From Brevibacterium spongiae (lineage in GTDB: Bacteria > Actinomycetota > Actinomycetes > Actinomycetales > Brevibacteriaceae): a stretch of 64,000 bases of DNA. The first letter of the stretch is position 1, and each line of letters opens with the position of its first letter. A model generated the notes under the pieces. It was not told the DNA's origin. It saw nothing but the letters and a program-made list of their open reading frames with translations, and did no database searches. The position numbers were made by a program, and so were the translations under genes. This document shows, one piece after another, positions 1 to 10,067 of this stretch. Location: contig NZ_CP093443.1 in NCBI RefSeq assembly GCF_026168515.1, positions 2,170,001-2,234,000 on the forward strand, read 5' to 3'.

Positions 1-13
1 TGCGATCATTCAT
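1..13 (-). CDS. tpiA: Start of triosephosphate isomerase (5' fragment, inferred)
   Basis: Only the first four codons (M-N-D-R) are visible before the left edge. An AGGAAGAGGA ribosome binding site precedes the ATG, so a gene does start here, 14 nt after the pgk stop. The identity is inferred from the usual actinobacterial order gap-pgk-tpiA and from similar N-termini in the family; the fragment is too short to prove it. An ATG two codons later in another frame is a less likely start. Confidence 0.4.
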
Positions 14-27
14 GTCTGTCCTCTTCC

Positions 28-1259
<1,232 letters not shown>

Positions 1260-1263
<4 letters not shown>

Positions 1264-2261
1264 GTGTCCCTTTCGCTGAGAATGTAGCTGACCATGTCTT
1301 TGAGTCGGTTCGTGTAGCCCCACTCATTGTCGTACCAGGCGACGACCTTGATCTGGTCTCCCAGCACCATGGTGAGCTTGGAGTCGATGATCGCCGAGGC
1401 GGTGGTGCCGACGATGTCGGTGGAGACCAGTTCGTCGGTGGAGTAGTCGAGGTAGGGCGAGTTCTCCGCCGCGGCGGCGAGGATCGCGTTGACCTCGTCG
1501 GTGTCGGCAGAGCGAGACGGGGTGAAGGTGAAGTCGATGATCGACCCGGCGGGCACGGGTACGCGCACGGCGAGTCCGTCGAGCTTGCCCTCCAGATGGG
1601 GCATGACACGACCGACGGTGCGTGCTGCACCGGTCGTGGTGGGCACGATATTCACGGCCGCGGCGCGGGCGCGGCGCAGATCCCGGTGGGGTCCGTCGAC
1701 GAGCATCTGGTCGCCGGTGTAGGCGTGTACGGTGTTGAGCAGCCCGGATTCGACGCCGAGTCCGTCGTCGAGGGCCTTGACGACGGTGGCCATGCAGTTG
1801 GTCGTGCAGGAGGCGTTCGACACGACGGCGTGGGTGCTCGGATCGAAGTCGGCCTCGTTGACGCCCATGACGAAGGTCGCGTCGACGTCCTTGCCGGGGG
1901 CCGAGAGCACCACCGTGGACACTGTCCCGCCGAGGTGGGCCTCGGCCTGGTCGCGTCGGGTGAAGCGGCCGGTGGACTCGACGACGAGTTCGACCTCGTG
2001 CGCCGACCAGTCGATGGATCCCGGGTCGGCTTCGCTGAGCACCGCGACCTCACGGCCGTCGATCGTCAGCGAGTCGTCGTCGGCGTCGACCTCATGGTCG
2101 AAGCGCGGCCACACTGAGTCATGGGTGAGCAGGTGGGCCAGTGTGGCGGTGTCGGTGAGGTCATTGACGGCGACGACCTCGAAGTCGGCACCGGGTTCGA
2201 GGGACAGACGGAACAGGGCACGACCGATACGGCCGAAGCCGTTGATGGCAATTCGTCTCAT
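1260..2261 (-). CDS. gap: Glyceraldehyde-3-phosphate dehydrogenase, type I
   Basis: Oxidative phosphorylation of glyceraldehyde-3-phosphate with NAD in glycolysis. The protein is 333 residues. The N-terminal Rossmann motif NGFGRIGR is at residues 8-15, the catalytic motif SNASCTTN has Cys152, and the C-terminus keeps WYDNEWGYTNR. It starts 9 nt after whiA. A TAAGAT -10 box ends exactly 6 nt before the ATG and there is no good ribosome binding site, which suggests gap can be transcribed as a leaderless mRNA in addition to read-through from whiA. The stop overlaps the pgk start by 4 bp. Confidence 0.97.
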
Positions 2262-2267
2262 GCCTCG

Positions 2268-2273
2268 ATCTTA
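2268..2273 (-). promoter_or_regulatory. Putative -10 box of a leaderless gap promoter
   Basis: TAAGAT on the minus strand, followed by 6 nt and then the gap ATG. The last three bases of the element region coincide with the TAA stop of whiA. No clear -35 was seen. Function is inferred from spacing and from the same arrangement at other genes in the window. Confidence 0.5.
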
Positions 2274-3254
2274 GCGATCCTCGAGCATTTCCGGGGTCAG
2301 ACTGGCTTCGGTGCCGGGAATTCCCAGTTCCTCCGCATGCTTGTCCGCCGTCGACAGCAGTCGGCGGATGCGTCCGGCGACCGCGTCCTTCGTCATCGGA
2401 GGGTCGGCGAGCTGGCCGAGTTCCTCCAGGGAGGCCTGTTTGTGGGTCACTCGCAGCTGGCCGGCATAGCGGAGGTGCTCGGGAACGTCGTCGCCGAGGA
2501 TCTCCAGGGCCCGTTCGACGCGCGCCCCGGCGGCAACGGCCGCGCGGGCCGAGCGACGCAGGTTCGCATCGTCGAAGTTCGCCAGGCGGTTCGCTGTGGC
2601 GCGGACCTCACGGCGCATCCTGCGCTCCTCCCACACGAGCACAGCGCTGTGGGAGCCCATCCGGGTGAGCAGGGCGGCGATGTCGTCGCCGTCGCGGATG
2701 ACGACGCGGTCGACTCCACGGACTTCACGGGCCTTGGCGCTCAGCCCGAGTCGGCGGGCGGCTCCGACGAGTGCGAGTGCCGCCTCGGGGCCGGGGCAGG
2801 TAACTTCGAGTGCGGAGGAGCGTCCGGGTTCGGTCAGTGAGCCGTGGGCGAGGAACGCGCCGCGCCACGCGGCTTCGGCATCGGCGACGGAACCGTTGAC
2901 GATCGCCGACGGCAGACCGCGCACGGGCCGTCCCCGATTGTCGACGAGGCCGGTCTGGCGGGCCAGGGCTCCCCCGTCGCGGGTGACCCGCAGCAGGTAG
3001 CGGTTGGAGCGGCGGATTCCGGCGGCGTTGATGACGACGATATCGGCGTGCTGGCCGTAGAGGTCCTTGATCTCGGCGCGCAGGCGCTTCGCCGCCTGGG
3101 CGGTGTCGAGTTCGGCTTCGAGCACGATCGAGCCGTTGACGAGGTGGAGAGCGGAGGAGAACCGGAAGATCGATGACACCTCGGCCTTGCGGGCGGAGGT
3201 GCGGGTGATCCTCACACGCGCCAATTCGTCCTTGACCTGAGCGGTCAGTGCCAT
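2271..3254 (-). CDS. whiA: Sporulation/cell-division regulator WhiA
   Basis: DNA-binding protein of 327 residues combining a degenerate LAGLIDADG homing-endonuclease fold (about residues 1-220) with a C-terminal helix-turn-helix (about 230-315). The start [14 protein letters not shown] is the conserved WhiA N-terminus. The ending has the HTH segment [22 protein letters not shown]. In Streptomyces WhiA works with WhiB on division genes; in non-sporulating actinobacteria it is retained in this same yvcK-rapZ cluster, so a role in growth or division is inferred. A GGAGGA site lies 7 nt before the ATG. Confidence 0.95.
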   Translation of the reverse strand: MALTAQVKDELARVRITRTSARKAEVSSIFRFSSALHLVNGSIVLEAELDTAQAAKRLRAEIKDLYGQHADIVVINAAGIRRSNRYLLRVTRDGGALARQTGLVDNRGRPVRGLPSAIVNGSVADAEAAWRGAFLAHGSLTEPGRSSALEVTCPGPEAALALVGAARRLGLSAKAREVRGVDRVVIRDGDDIAALLTRMGSHSAVLVWEERRMRREVRATANRLANFDDANLRRSARAAVAAGARVERALEILGDDVPEHLRYAGQLRVTHKQASLEELGQLADPPMTKDAVAGRIRRLLSTADKHAEELGIPGTEASLTPEMLEDR

Positions 3255-3279
3255 TGCTCGTCCTCCTGCCCCTGATGTC

Positions 3280-4275
3280 TTACCACTGCTCGGCGACGCC
3301 GATCCCGGCGTCTACCAACATGTCACGGTAGCACGCTGCAAGTTTGAGGCTGTCATGCTGTCCCTGCCTGCGTGAGCGCAGCGGACGCTGCCACAGCTGG
3401 GCTCCGAACAGGTCTGCGGCCTGCTGCGTCAGATCCGGCTCGAGGTCGGTCGCCGCCTCATCGACGAGGACATAGTCCAATGTCAGCGCAGGTGCATGAC
3501 GATGCAGTGAGAGGAGGTGTTCGCCGAGGCTCAGATCCCGGGTCTCACCATCGGTGGAGCTGAGGTTGAGAGTGAGGGATTTCACCGCGGTGGAGGCGAC
3601 GATCGCCTCTGCCAGCGAGGGCACGAGCAGGTGCGGCATCACCGAGGTGTACCAGGATCCGGGCCCGAGGTTGAGCACATCGGCCTCGTGTACGGCTTCG
3701 ACGGTCTCATACCGGGCCGGCGGTGCGGCCGGGTCGAGGCGCACGGTCTCGACGTGACCGAGAGTGGAGGCGAGCACGGACTGTCCGCGCACGACCTGGA
3801 AGGAGCCGGGGAACTTCACATCGGCCTCGATCGTCAGCGGCACCGAGGACATCGGCAGCACTCGGCCGTGGGCGCGCAGCAGCCGGGCCATCCAGTCGAG
3901 GCCGGCGACATGGTCGCCGTGGATCTGCCACAGCGCGGCGATGAGCAGATTGCCCACGGCGTGACCGGAGAGTTCGCCATCGGATTCGAATCGGTGCTGG
4001 ATGACGTCACGCCAGGTCTGCCCCCAGGTGCCGTCATCACACAGCGCGGCCAGCGCCATTCGCAGGTCCCCGGGCGGCAGTCCGCCGAGTTCGTCGCGCA
4101 GGCGGCCGGAGGAGCCGCCGTCGTCGGCGACGGTGACCACGGCGGTGAGGTCTTCGGTGAGCAGTCGGAATGCCCGCAGTGCAGCGTAGAGTCCGTGTCC
4201 GCCGCCGAAGGAGACGATGTTCGGACCGTCGTTCTGTGCTCCTGCGGTGATCACAGGCAGGTCTTCGGTCTCCAT
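3280..4275 (-). CDS. yvcK: YvcK/CofD-like UDP-N-acetylglucosamine-binding protein
   Basis: 331 residues with the family signatures [13 protein letters not shown] (about residues 23-35) and [17 protein letters not shown] (about 48-64), the latter forming the UDP-sugar site. Known homologues bind UDP-GlcNAc and tune cell wall and carbon metabolism; CofD-family transferase activity is not expected. It lies between rapZ (1 nt away) and whiA (25 nt away) as in most Gram-positive genomes. The start ATG has a GGGAAGAG site inside the rapZ 3' end, suggesting coupled translation. Confidence 0.93.
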   Translation of the reverse strand: METEDLPVITAGAQNDGPNIVSFGGGHGLYAALRAFRLLTEDLTAVVTVADDGGSSGRLRDELGGLPPGDLRMALAALCDDGTWGQTWRDVIQHRFESDGELSGHAVGNLLIAALWQIHGDHVAGLDWMARLLRAHGRVLPMSSVPLTIEADVKFPGSFQVVRGQSVLASTLGHVETVRLDPAAPPARYETVEAVHEADVLNLGPGSWYTSVMPHLLVPSLAEAIVASTAVKSLTLNLSSTDGETRDLSLGEHLLSLHRHAPALTLDYVLVDEAATDLEPDLTQQAADLFGAQLWQRPLRSRRQGQHDSLKLAACYRDMLVDAGIGVAEQW

Positions 4276-4276
4276 G

Positions 4277-5173
4277 TCATTCTCTTCCCAGATCGCGGTG
4301 GCGCACGGTCACCGGGATTCCCGTCTGCGCCGACAGGAGTTTGCCGACGCGTTCGCTGATCGCCACGGAACGATGTTTGCCGCCGGTGCAGCCGATGCCG
4401 ATCATCGCATAGCCGCGGCCTTCGTGGAGGTAGCCTTCGGCCACGGTCGACAGCGTCGCAGCATAGCGTTCGATGAACTCCTCGGCCCCGTTCTGTTCGA
4501 GCACGAAGGATGCGACGTCGGAGTCGAGCCCGTTGTGTCCGCGCAGGTGCGGGATCCAGTACGGGTTCGGCAGGAAGCGCACATCGGCGATGTGATCGGC
4601 GTCCTTGGGCAGGCCGTATTTGAAGCCGAAGCTCATCACCGTCAGCCGCAGCGGCGGAGTGTCGTCATCGCTGAAGCGCTTGCGCACCTCGGCGGAGAGC
4701 TGATGGACGTTGAGGTCCGAGGTGTCGACGATGATGTCGGCACGGTGTTTGAGCGTTTCGAGCTGGCTGCGTTCGGCCTCGATGCCGTCGAGGAGAGTGC
4801 CGTCGCCCTGCAGCGGGTGGGGACGCCGGGTCGATTCGAAGCGGCGGACGAGGACTTCGTCGGAGGCTTCGAGGTAGAGGATGCGCAGAGACAGCCCCTG
4901 GTCGACGAAGTCGCTGATCGTCTCCTGCAGCTCCGTGTACTTCGTCCGGCCCTTGGCATCGATGACGATGGCGATCTTCGGCAGGGCACCGTCGGCGCGG
5001 GCGACGAGTTCGACCAGCGGACGCATCATCTGCGGAGGCAGATTGTCCACGACGTACCAGTCCATGTCTTCGAGCACGTTGGCCACCGTCGTCCGGCCCG
5101 CCCCGGACATTCCGGTGACGAGAACGACCTCGATGGGGTGGTCGGAACCGTTCGGTTCGGCCTGCGTACTCAC
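4277..5173 (-). CDS. rapZ: RapZ family nucleotide-binding protein
   Basis: 298-residue P-loop NTPase family protein. The P-loop reads GMSGAGRTT (residues 20-28), with Arg in place of the usual Lys, as I recall for other actinobacterial homologues. The C-terminal domain has the conserved SFGFKYGLP and GCTGGKHRSVAISE motifs. In E. coli RapZ is an adaptor for small-RNA control of amino-sugar synthesis; in Gram-positives the role is unclear. A GTG start follows a GAGGAGG site. It is the first gene of the rapZ-yvcK-whiA run, 77 nt downstream of uvrC. Confidence 0.94.
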   Translation of the reverse strand: MSTQAEPNGSDHPIEVVLVTGMSGAGRTTVANVLEDMDWYVVDNLPPQMMRPLVELVARADGALPKIAIVIDAKGRTKYTELQETISDFVDQGLSLRILYLEASDEVLVRRFESTRRPHPLQGDGTLLDGIEAERSQLETLKHRADIIVDTSDLNVHQLSAEVRKRFSDDDTPPLRLTVMSFGFKYGLPKDADHIADVRFLPNPYWIPHLRGHNGLDSDVASFVLEQNGAEEFIERYAATLSTVAEGYLHEGRGYAMIGIGCTGGKHRSVAISERVGKLLSAQTGIPVTVRHRDLGRE

Positions 5174-5250
5174 ACGTCCTCCTCTGGCTGCTCCCGGCCG
5201 GTGCCGGTCACGGGGTCTCTCCGCACTACTCTAGGGCAGATTCGCCGCGC

Positions 5251-7110
5251 TCACTCAGCCAGAGCCGCGACGATCTTCGCTGCGAGGGAGGGACCGATTC
5301 CCTTGACCTCGCAGATCTCCTCAGCGGAGGCGGCGCGGACCTTCTTCACCGACCCGAAGTGCCGCAGCAGTGCGGTGCGTTTGGATTCGCCGAGCCCGGG
5401 GATGTCGTCGAGGACCGAGCTGGTCATCGCCTTCGCGCGCTTCGACCGGTGGTAGGTGATGGCGAAGCGGTGAGCTTCGTCGCGCAGCCGCTGCATGAGG
5501 AACAGCCCCTCGGAGTTGCGCGGCAGGATCACCGGGAACGGATCGTCGGGAACCCAGATCTCCTCGAGCCGTTTGGCCAGACCGACCACGGAGATGTCGA
5601 CGATTCCGAGATCCGTCAGCGCCCTCATCGCGGCGGCGACCTGCGGGCCGGCACCGTCGACGACGAGGAGGCTGGGCCGGTAGCCGAAGCGCTCATCGGG
5701 TTCGTCGGCGCCCACCTGCTCCAAGTAGCGGCTGAACCGGCGGGAGACGACGTCGTACATCGACGCCGTATCATCGGCGGCGGCTTCGCCGTGGATGGCG
5801 AAGTGCCGGTAGTCGCGCTTCTTCGCCATTCCGTCTTCGAACACGACGAGGGAGGCCACGACGTTCGATCCCTGTGTGTGGGAGATGTCGATGCATTCGA
5901 TGCGCAGCGGAGCCTCGGGCAGGCCGAGATGCTCTTGGATCTCTTTGAGCGCCTGGCTGCGCGTGGTGAGATCGGAGGAGCGTTTGAGTTTGTGCTGGAT
6001 GAGCGCTTCCTTCGCGTTCTTGTCCACTGTCTCCAGGGCCGCGCGCTTCTCACCTCGTTCGGGCACGCGGACGGTGACTCGGGATCCGCGCTGCTGGCTC
6101 AGCCAGGATTCGAGAGACTCCTGATCGGCAGGGAGCGTGTCGACGAGGATCTCCTTCGGGATCGCGTCGGCATCGAGACCGGTGTAGGCCTGCCGCAGAT
6201 AGTCGGTGGTCAGCTCCGCCGGGGTGTGGTCGTCGGAGCGCTCGATGATCCACCCGCGTTGGCCGCGGATCCGCCCCTGTCGGACGTGGAAGACCTGCAC
6301 GGAGGCTTCGAGCTCTTCGGTGACGAGGGCGAAGATATCGCAGTCGGCGCTGACGGAGAGCACCACGGCGGATTTGTCGAGCACCTTCTGCAGTGCGGTG
6401 ATCTCGTCCCGCAGTCCCGCGGCGCGTTCGTAGTCGAGGTCTTCGGCCGCCTTGGCCATCTCCTTCTTCCGGTAGCTGATGAACCGGCCGGTGTTGCCCG
6501 ACATGAAGTCGGAGATGCTGCGGGCCAGCTCCCGGTGCTCGTCCTTGGTGATCTGGCCGACGCAGGGTGCTGCGCATTTGTCGATGTAGCCGAGCAGGCA
6601 GGGTCGACCACTGCGCTCTGCTCGCCGATAGACCCCAGGGGTGCAGGTGCGCATCGGGAAGGCCTTGAGCAACAGGTCGAGGGTGTCCTTGATCGCCCAC
6701 ACCTGGGCGAAGGGGCCGAAGTACTTCACGCCCTTGCGGCGCTTTCCGCGGGTGATGAAGGCGCGGGGCACTTCGTCGTTCATGGTGATCGCGAGGTACG
6801 GGTAGGACTTGTCGTCGCGGAACATGACGTTGAACCGCGGATTGAACTCGTTGATCCACGTCCATTCGAGCTGCAGGGCTTCGACCTCGGTGTCGACGAC
6901 GGTCCATTCCACTGAGTTCGCGGTGTGGACCATCGTCGATGTCCGCGGGTGCAGCGCGGCCGGGTTCGCGAAGTACGAGTTGAGACGGTTGCGGAGGTTC
7001 TTCGCCTTCCCGACGTAGATCACCCGGCGGTCGGGATCTCGGAACTTGTACACCCCGGCCGAGGTCGGGATGGACCCCGTGGCCGGGCGGTAGCTGGATG
7101 GATCGGGCAT
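5251..7110 (-). CDS. uvrC: Excinuclease ABC subunit C
   Basis: Dual-incision nuclease of nucleotide excision repair, 619 residues. Domains in order: GIY-YIG nuclease (about residues 14-95, GVYKFRDP then VIYVGKAKNLRNRL), a cysteine-containing linker, a UVR domain (about 200-235), the RNase H-like endonuclease half (ECIDISHTQGSNVVASLVVF near 410) and a tandem helix-hairpin-helix at the end (DIPGLGESK and VKGIGPSLAAKI). It lies 4 nt downstream of uvrA, so the two form a repair operon here, unlike genomes where uvrA sits only near uvrB. Confidence 0.97.
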   Translation of the reverse strand: MPDPSSYRPATGSIPTSAGVYKFRDPDRRVIYVGKAKNLRNRLNSYFANPAALHPRTSTMVHTANSVEWTVVDTEVEALQLEWTWINEFNPRFNVMFRDDKSYPYLAITMNDEVPRAFITRGKRRKGVKYFGPFAQVWAIKDTLDLLLKAFPMRTCTPGVYRRAERSGRPCLLGYIDKCAAPCVGQITKDEHRELARSISDFMSGNTGRFISYRKKEMAKAAEDLDYERAAGLRDEITALQKVLDKSAVVLSVSADCDIFALVTEELEASVQVFHVRQGRIRGQRGWIIERSDDHTPAELTTDYLRQAYTGLDADAIPKEILVDTLPADQESLESWLSQQRGSRVTVRVPERGEKRAALETVDKNAKEALIQHKLKRSSDLTTRSQALKEIQEHLGLPEAPLRIECIDISHTQGSNVVASLVVFEDGMAKKRDYRHFAIHGEAAADDTASMYDVVSRRFSRYLEQVGADEPDERFGYRPSLLVVDGAGPQVAAAMRALTDLGIVDISVVGLAKRLEEIWVPDDPFPVILPRNSEGLFLMQRLRDEAHRFAITYHRSKRAKAMTSSVLDDIPGLGESKRTALLRHFGSVKKVRAASAEEICEVKGIGPSLAAKIVAALAE

Positions 7111-7114
7111 GGGA

Positions 7115-9988
7115 TCAGGCGTCGAGCATCGGCTTGAGGTAGCGCCCGGTGTGGGATGCGGTCACCTCGGCGACCTCCTCGGGGGTGCCTTGGGCGATGA
7201 TCTGACCGCCGCCGCGGCCGCCCTCGGGCCCGAGGTCGATGATGTGGTCGGCATTGCCGATGACGTCGAGGTTGTGTTCGATGACGATGACGGTATTGCC
7301 TTTGTCGACGAGTCCCTGGAGGACCATGAGCAGCTTCGAGATGTCCTCGAAGTGCAGACCGGTCGTCGGTTCGTCGAGCACGTAGACGGTGCGTCCGCGC
7401 GAACGCTTCTGCAGTTCGGCCGCGAGCTTGACGCGCTGCGCCTCACCACCGGACAGGGTCGTCGCCGGCTGGCCGAGGCGGACGTATCCGAGTCCCACCT
7501 CGACGAGGGTCTTCAGATGACGGGAGATCGCGGGAATCGCGGCGAAGAAGTCATTGGCCTCTTCGATGGGCATGTCGAGGACCTCGGCGATGTTCTTGCC
7601 CTTGAACGTGACTTCGAGGGTCTCCCGGTTGTACCGGGCTCCCTGGCAGACCTCGCAGGGTACGTAGACGTCGGGCAGGAAGTTCATCTCGATCTTGATC
7701 GTGCCGTCGCCGCTGCAGTTCTCGCAGCGACCGCCTTTGACGTTGAAGGAGAAGCGTCCCGGCAGGTAGCCGCGGATCTTCGCGGACTCCGTTTCGGCGA
7801 AGAGCCTGCGCACGTGGTCGAACACGCCGGTGTAGGTGGCGGGGTTCGAGCGCGGGGTCCGCCCGATCGGCGACTGATCGACGTGGACGACCTTGTCGAG
7901 GTTGTCCAGGCCGGTCACCCGCTTGTGTCGTCCGGGCACGCGGGAGGCGCCGTTGAGGACATTGGCCATCTGCGTGTAGAGGATCTCGTTGACCAGGGTC
8001 GACTTGCCCGAACCGGACACTCCAGTGACAGCGGTGAACACGCCGAGCGGGAACGACACCGTGACATCTCGGAGGTTGTTCTCCACCGCCTTCTCGACGG
8101 TGACCATGCGCTCCTTGTCGACGGGGCGTCGAGTCGGCGGGATCTGGATCTCGCGGCGACCGGACAGGTAGTCGCCGGTGATCGATCCGGCAGCGTCCCT
8201 GAGCCCGGGCACGGGTCCTGAGTAGACGACCTCTCCCCCGTGTTCGCCGGCGCCGGGGCCGATGTCGACGACCCAATCGGCGGCTGCGATGGTGTCCTCG
8301 TCGTGTTCGACGACGATGAGGGTGTTGCCCAGGTCCTTGAGCTTGTTGAGCGTTTCGATGAGGCGTCGATTGTCGCGCTGATGCAGACCGATCGACGGTT
8401 CGTCGAGGACATAGAGCACGCCGACGAGCCCCGAGCCGATCTGCGTGGCCAGACGGATGCGCTGAGCTTCGCCGCCGGACAGGGTGCCGGCGGCCCGGTT
8501 GAGGCTGAGGTAGTCGAGGCCCACGTCGAGGAGGAATCCGAGACGGGCGTTGATCTCCTTCATCACCTGGGCGGCCACGGCAGCATCCCGGTCGCTGAGT
8601 TCGAGTCCGCCGAGGAACTGTGCGGCTTCGTCGAGGGCGAGTTCGGAGACGTCGGCGATCGACTTCTCGCCCACCTTGACCGCCAGGATCTCAGGTTTGA
8701 GGCGTGTTCCCTGGCAGCTGGCACAGGGGATCTCGCGCATATACGACTCGTAGCGCTCCCGCGACCAATCGGATTCGGTCTCTTCGTGTTTGCGCTGGAT
8801 GTACTGGTAGACGCCCTCGAAACCGGTCGAGTAGGTGCGTTCACGGCCGAAGCGGTTCTTGTACTTGACGTGGACCTTGTAGTCCTTGCCGGTCAGGATC
8901 GCAGTCTTCGCGGACTTCGGCAGCTTCTTCCACGGAGTCTTCATATCGAAGCCCAGTTCGTCGCCGAGTCCCTTGAGGAGCCGGTTGAAGTACTTCGAGA
9001 CCTGTTTGCCGCCCGACCAGGGAGCGATCGCTCCTGCCCCGAGGCTGAGGTCCTCATCGGGGATGACGAGATCCTCATCGACCTGCAGGCGGGTGCCGAT
9101 GCCGTCACAGGTGGGGCAGGCGCCGAACGGCGAGTTGAAGGAGAAGGAGCGCGGTTCGATCTCGTCGATCGTCAGCGGATGTTCGTTCGGGCACGACATG
9201 TGTTCGGAGAACGTGCGGGTCGTGCCTTCGTCGACGAGGTCGATGTCGATGCGTCCGTCGGCGAGTCCGAGCGCGGTCTCCACCGAGTCCGTCAGGCGCT
9301 GACGCATGCCTGGCTTCGCCACGAGACGGTCGACGATGACGGAGATCGTGTGCTTGTACTGCTTCTCCAGGGTCGGAGGTTCGCTCAGGCTGATCTGCTC
9401 ACCGTCGACGACGGCACGGGAGAAGCCCTTGGCCTGAAGCTCACTGAAGAGGTCGACGAACTCTCCCTTGCGGGACCGCACGACGGGGGCGAGCACGAGG
9501 AACTTCGTGCGCTCTTCGAGCTCGAGCAGCTGATCGACGATCTGCTGCGGGGACTGCTTCGTGATCACCTCACCGCAGACCGGGCAGTGCGGGATGCCGA
9601 TGCGCGCCCACAGCAGACGCAGGAAGTCGTAGACCTCGGTGATCGTGCCGACGGTCGAACGCGGATTGCGTGATGTCGACTTCTGGTCGATCGACACTGC
9701 CGGGGACAGCCCTTCGATGAAGTCGACATCGGGTTTGTCCATCTGCCCGAGGAACATGCGGGCATAGGAGGACAGGGATTCGACGTAGCGCCGCTGGCCT
9801 TCGGCGAAGATCGTGTCGAAGGCCAGGGACGACTTGCCGGAACCGGACAGTCCGGTGAAGACGACCATGGAGTCACGCGGCAGGGCGATCTCGACGTTCT
9901 TGAGATTGTGTGCCCGCGCGCCCTTGACCCACAGGGTGTCGAGATGGGAGACGCCTGTCACTTGCTCGCCGTTATTGGTTTTCATCAC
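7115..9988 (-). CDS. uvrA: Excinuclease ABC subunit A
   Basis: DNA damage-sensing ABC ATPase of nucleotide excision repair, 957 residues. Two ABC modules are complete: Walker [12 protein letters not shown] near residue 45 with [12 protein letters not shown], and [11 protein letters not shown] with [12 protein letters not shown] in the second half. Zinc-binding CPVC, CPTC, CENC and CEVC pairs are present. The start is uncertain between GTG at 9988 and ATG at 9985; the GTG is favoured because a TACAGT -10 box sits 6 nt upstream, fitting leaderless transcription, and no ribosome binding site is evident. Confidence 0.97.
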   Translation of the reverse strand: MMKTNNGEQVTGVSHLDTLWVKGARAHNLKNVEIALPRDSMVVFTGLSGSGKSSLAFDTIFAEGQRRYVESLSSYARMFLGQMDKPDVDFIEGLSPAVSIDQKSTSRNPRSTVGTITEVYDFLRLLWARIGIPHCPVCGEVITKQSPQQIVDQLLELEERTKFLVLAPVVRSRKGEFVDLFSELQAKGFSRAVVDGEQISLSEPPTLEKQYKHTISVIVDRLVAKPGMRQRLTDSVETALGLADGRIDIDLVDEGTTRTFSEHMSCPNEHPLTIDEIEPRSFSFNSPFGACPTCDGIGTRLQVDEDLVIPDEDLSLGAGAIAPWSGGKQVSKYFNRLLKGLGDELGFDMKTPWKKLPKSAKTAILTGKDYKVHVKYKNRFGRERTYSTGFEGVYQYIQRKHEETESDWSRERYESYMREIPCASCQGTRLKPEILAVKVGEKSIADVSELALDEAAQFLGGLELSDRDAAVAAQVMKEINARLGFLLDVGLDYLSLNRAAGTLSGGEAQRIRLATQIGSGLVGVLYVLDEPSIGLHQRDNRRLIETLNKLKDLGNTLIVVEHDEDTIAAADWVVDIGPGAGEHGGEVVYSGPVPGLRDAAGSITGDYLSGRREIQIPPTRRPVDKERMVTVEKAVENNLRDVTVSFPLGVFTAVTGVSGSGKSTLVNEILYTQMANVLNGASRVPGRHKRVTGLDNLDKVVHVDQSPIGRTPRSNPATYTGVFDHVRRLFAETESAKIRGYLPGRFSFNVKGGRCENCSGDGTIKIEMNFLPDVYVPCEVCQGARYNRETLEVTFKGKNIAEVLDMPIEEANDFFAAIPAISRHLKTLVEVGLGYVRLGQPATTLSGGEAQRVKLAAELQKRSRGRTVYVLDEPTTGLHFEDISKLLMVLQGLVDKGNTVIVIEHNLDVIGNADHIIDLGPEGGRGGGQIIAQGTPEEVAEVTASHTGRYLKPMLDA

Positions 9989-9994
9989 CTGACC

Positions 9995-10000
9995 ACTGTA
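9995..10000 (-). promoter_or_regulatory. Putative -10 box of a leaderless uvrA promoter
   Basis: TACAGT on the minus strand, 6 nt before the GTG start of uvrA. I looked for a LexA-type SOS box in the 79-bp gap to the helicase gene and saw none that I could support. Confidence 0.45.
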
Positions 10001-10067
10001 TTACTCGGCACTGACATTGCTTCATTCTCGGCTCTCGGAGCCGAGGCCCGCGACGTGTTCGCGGACC

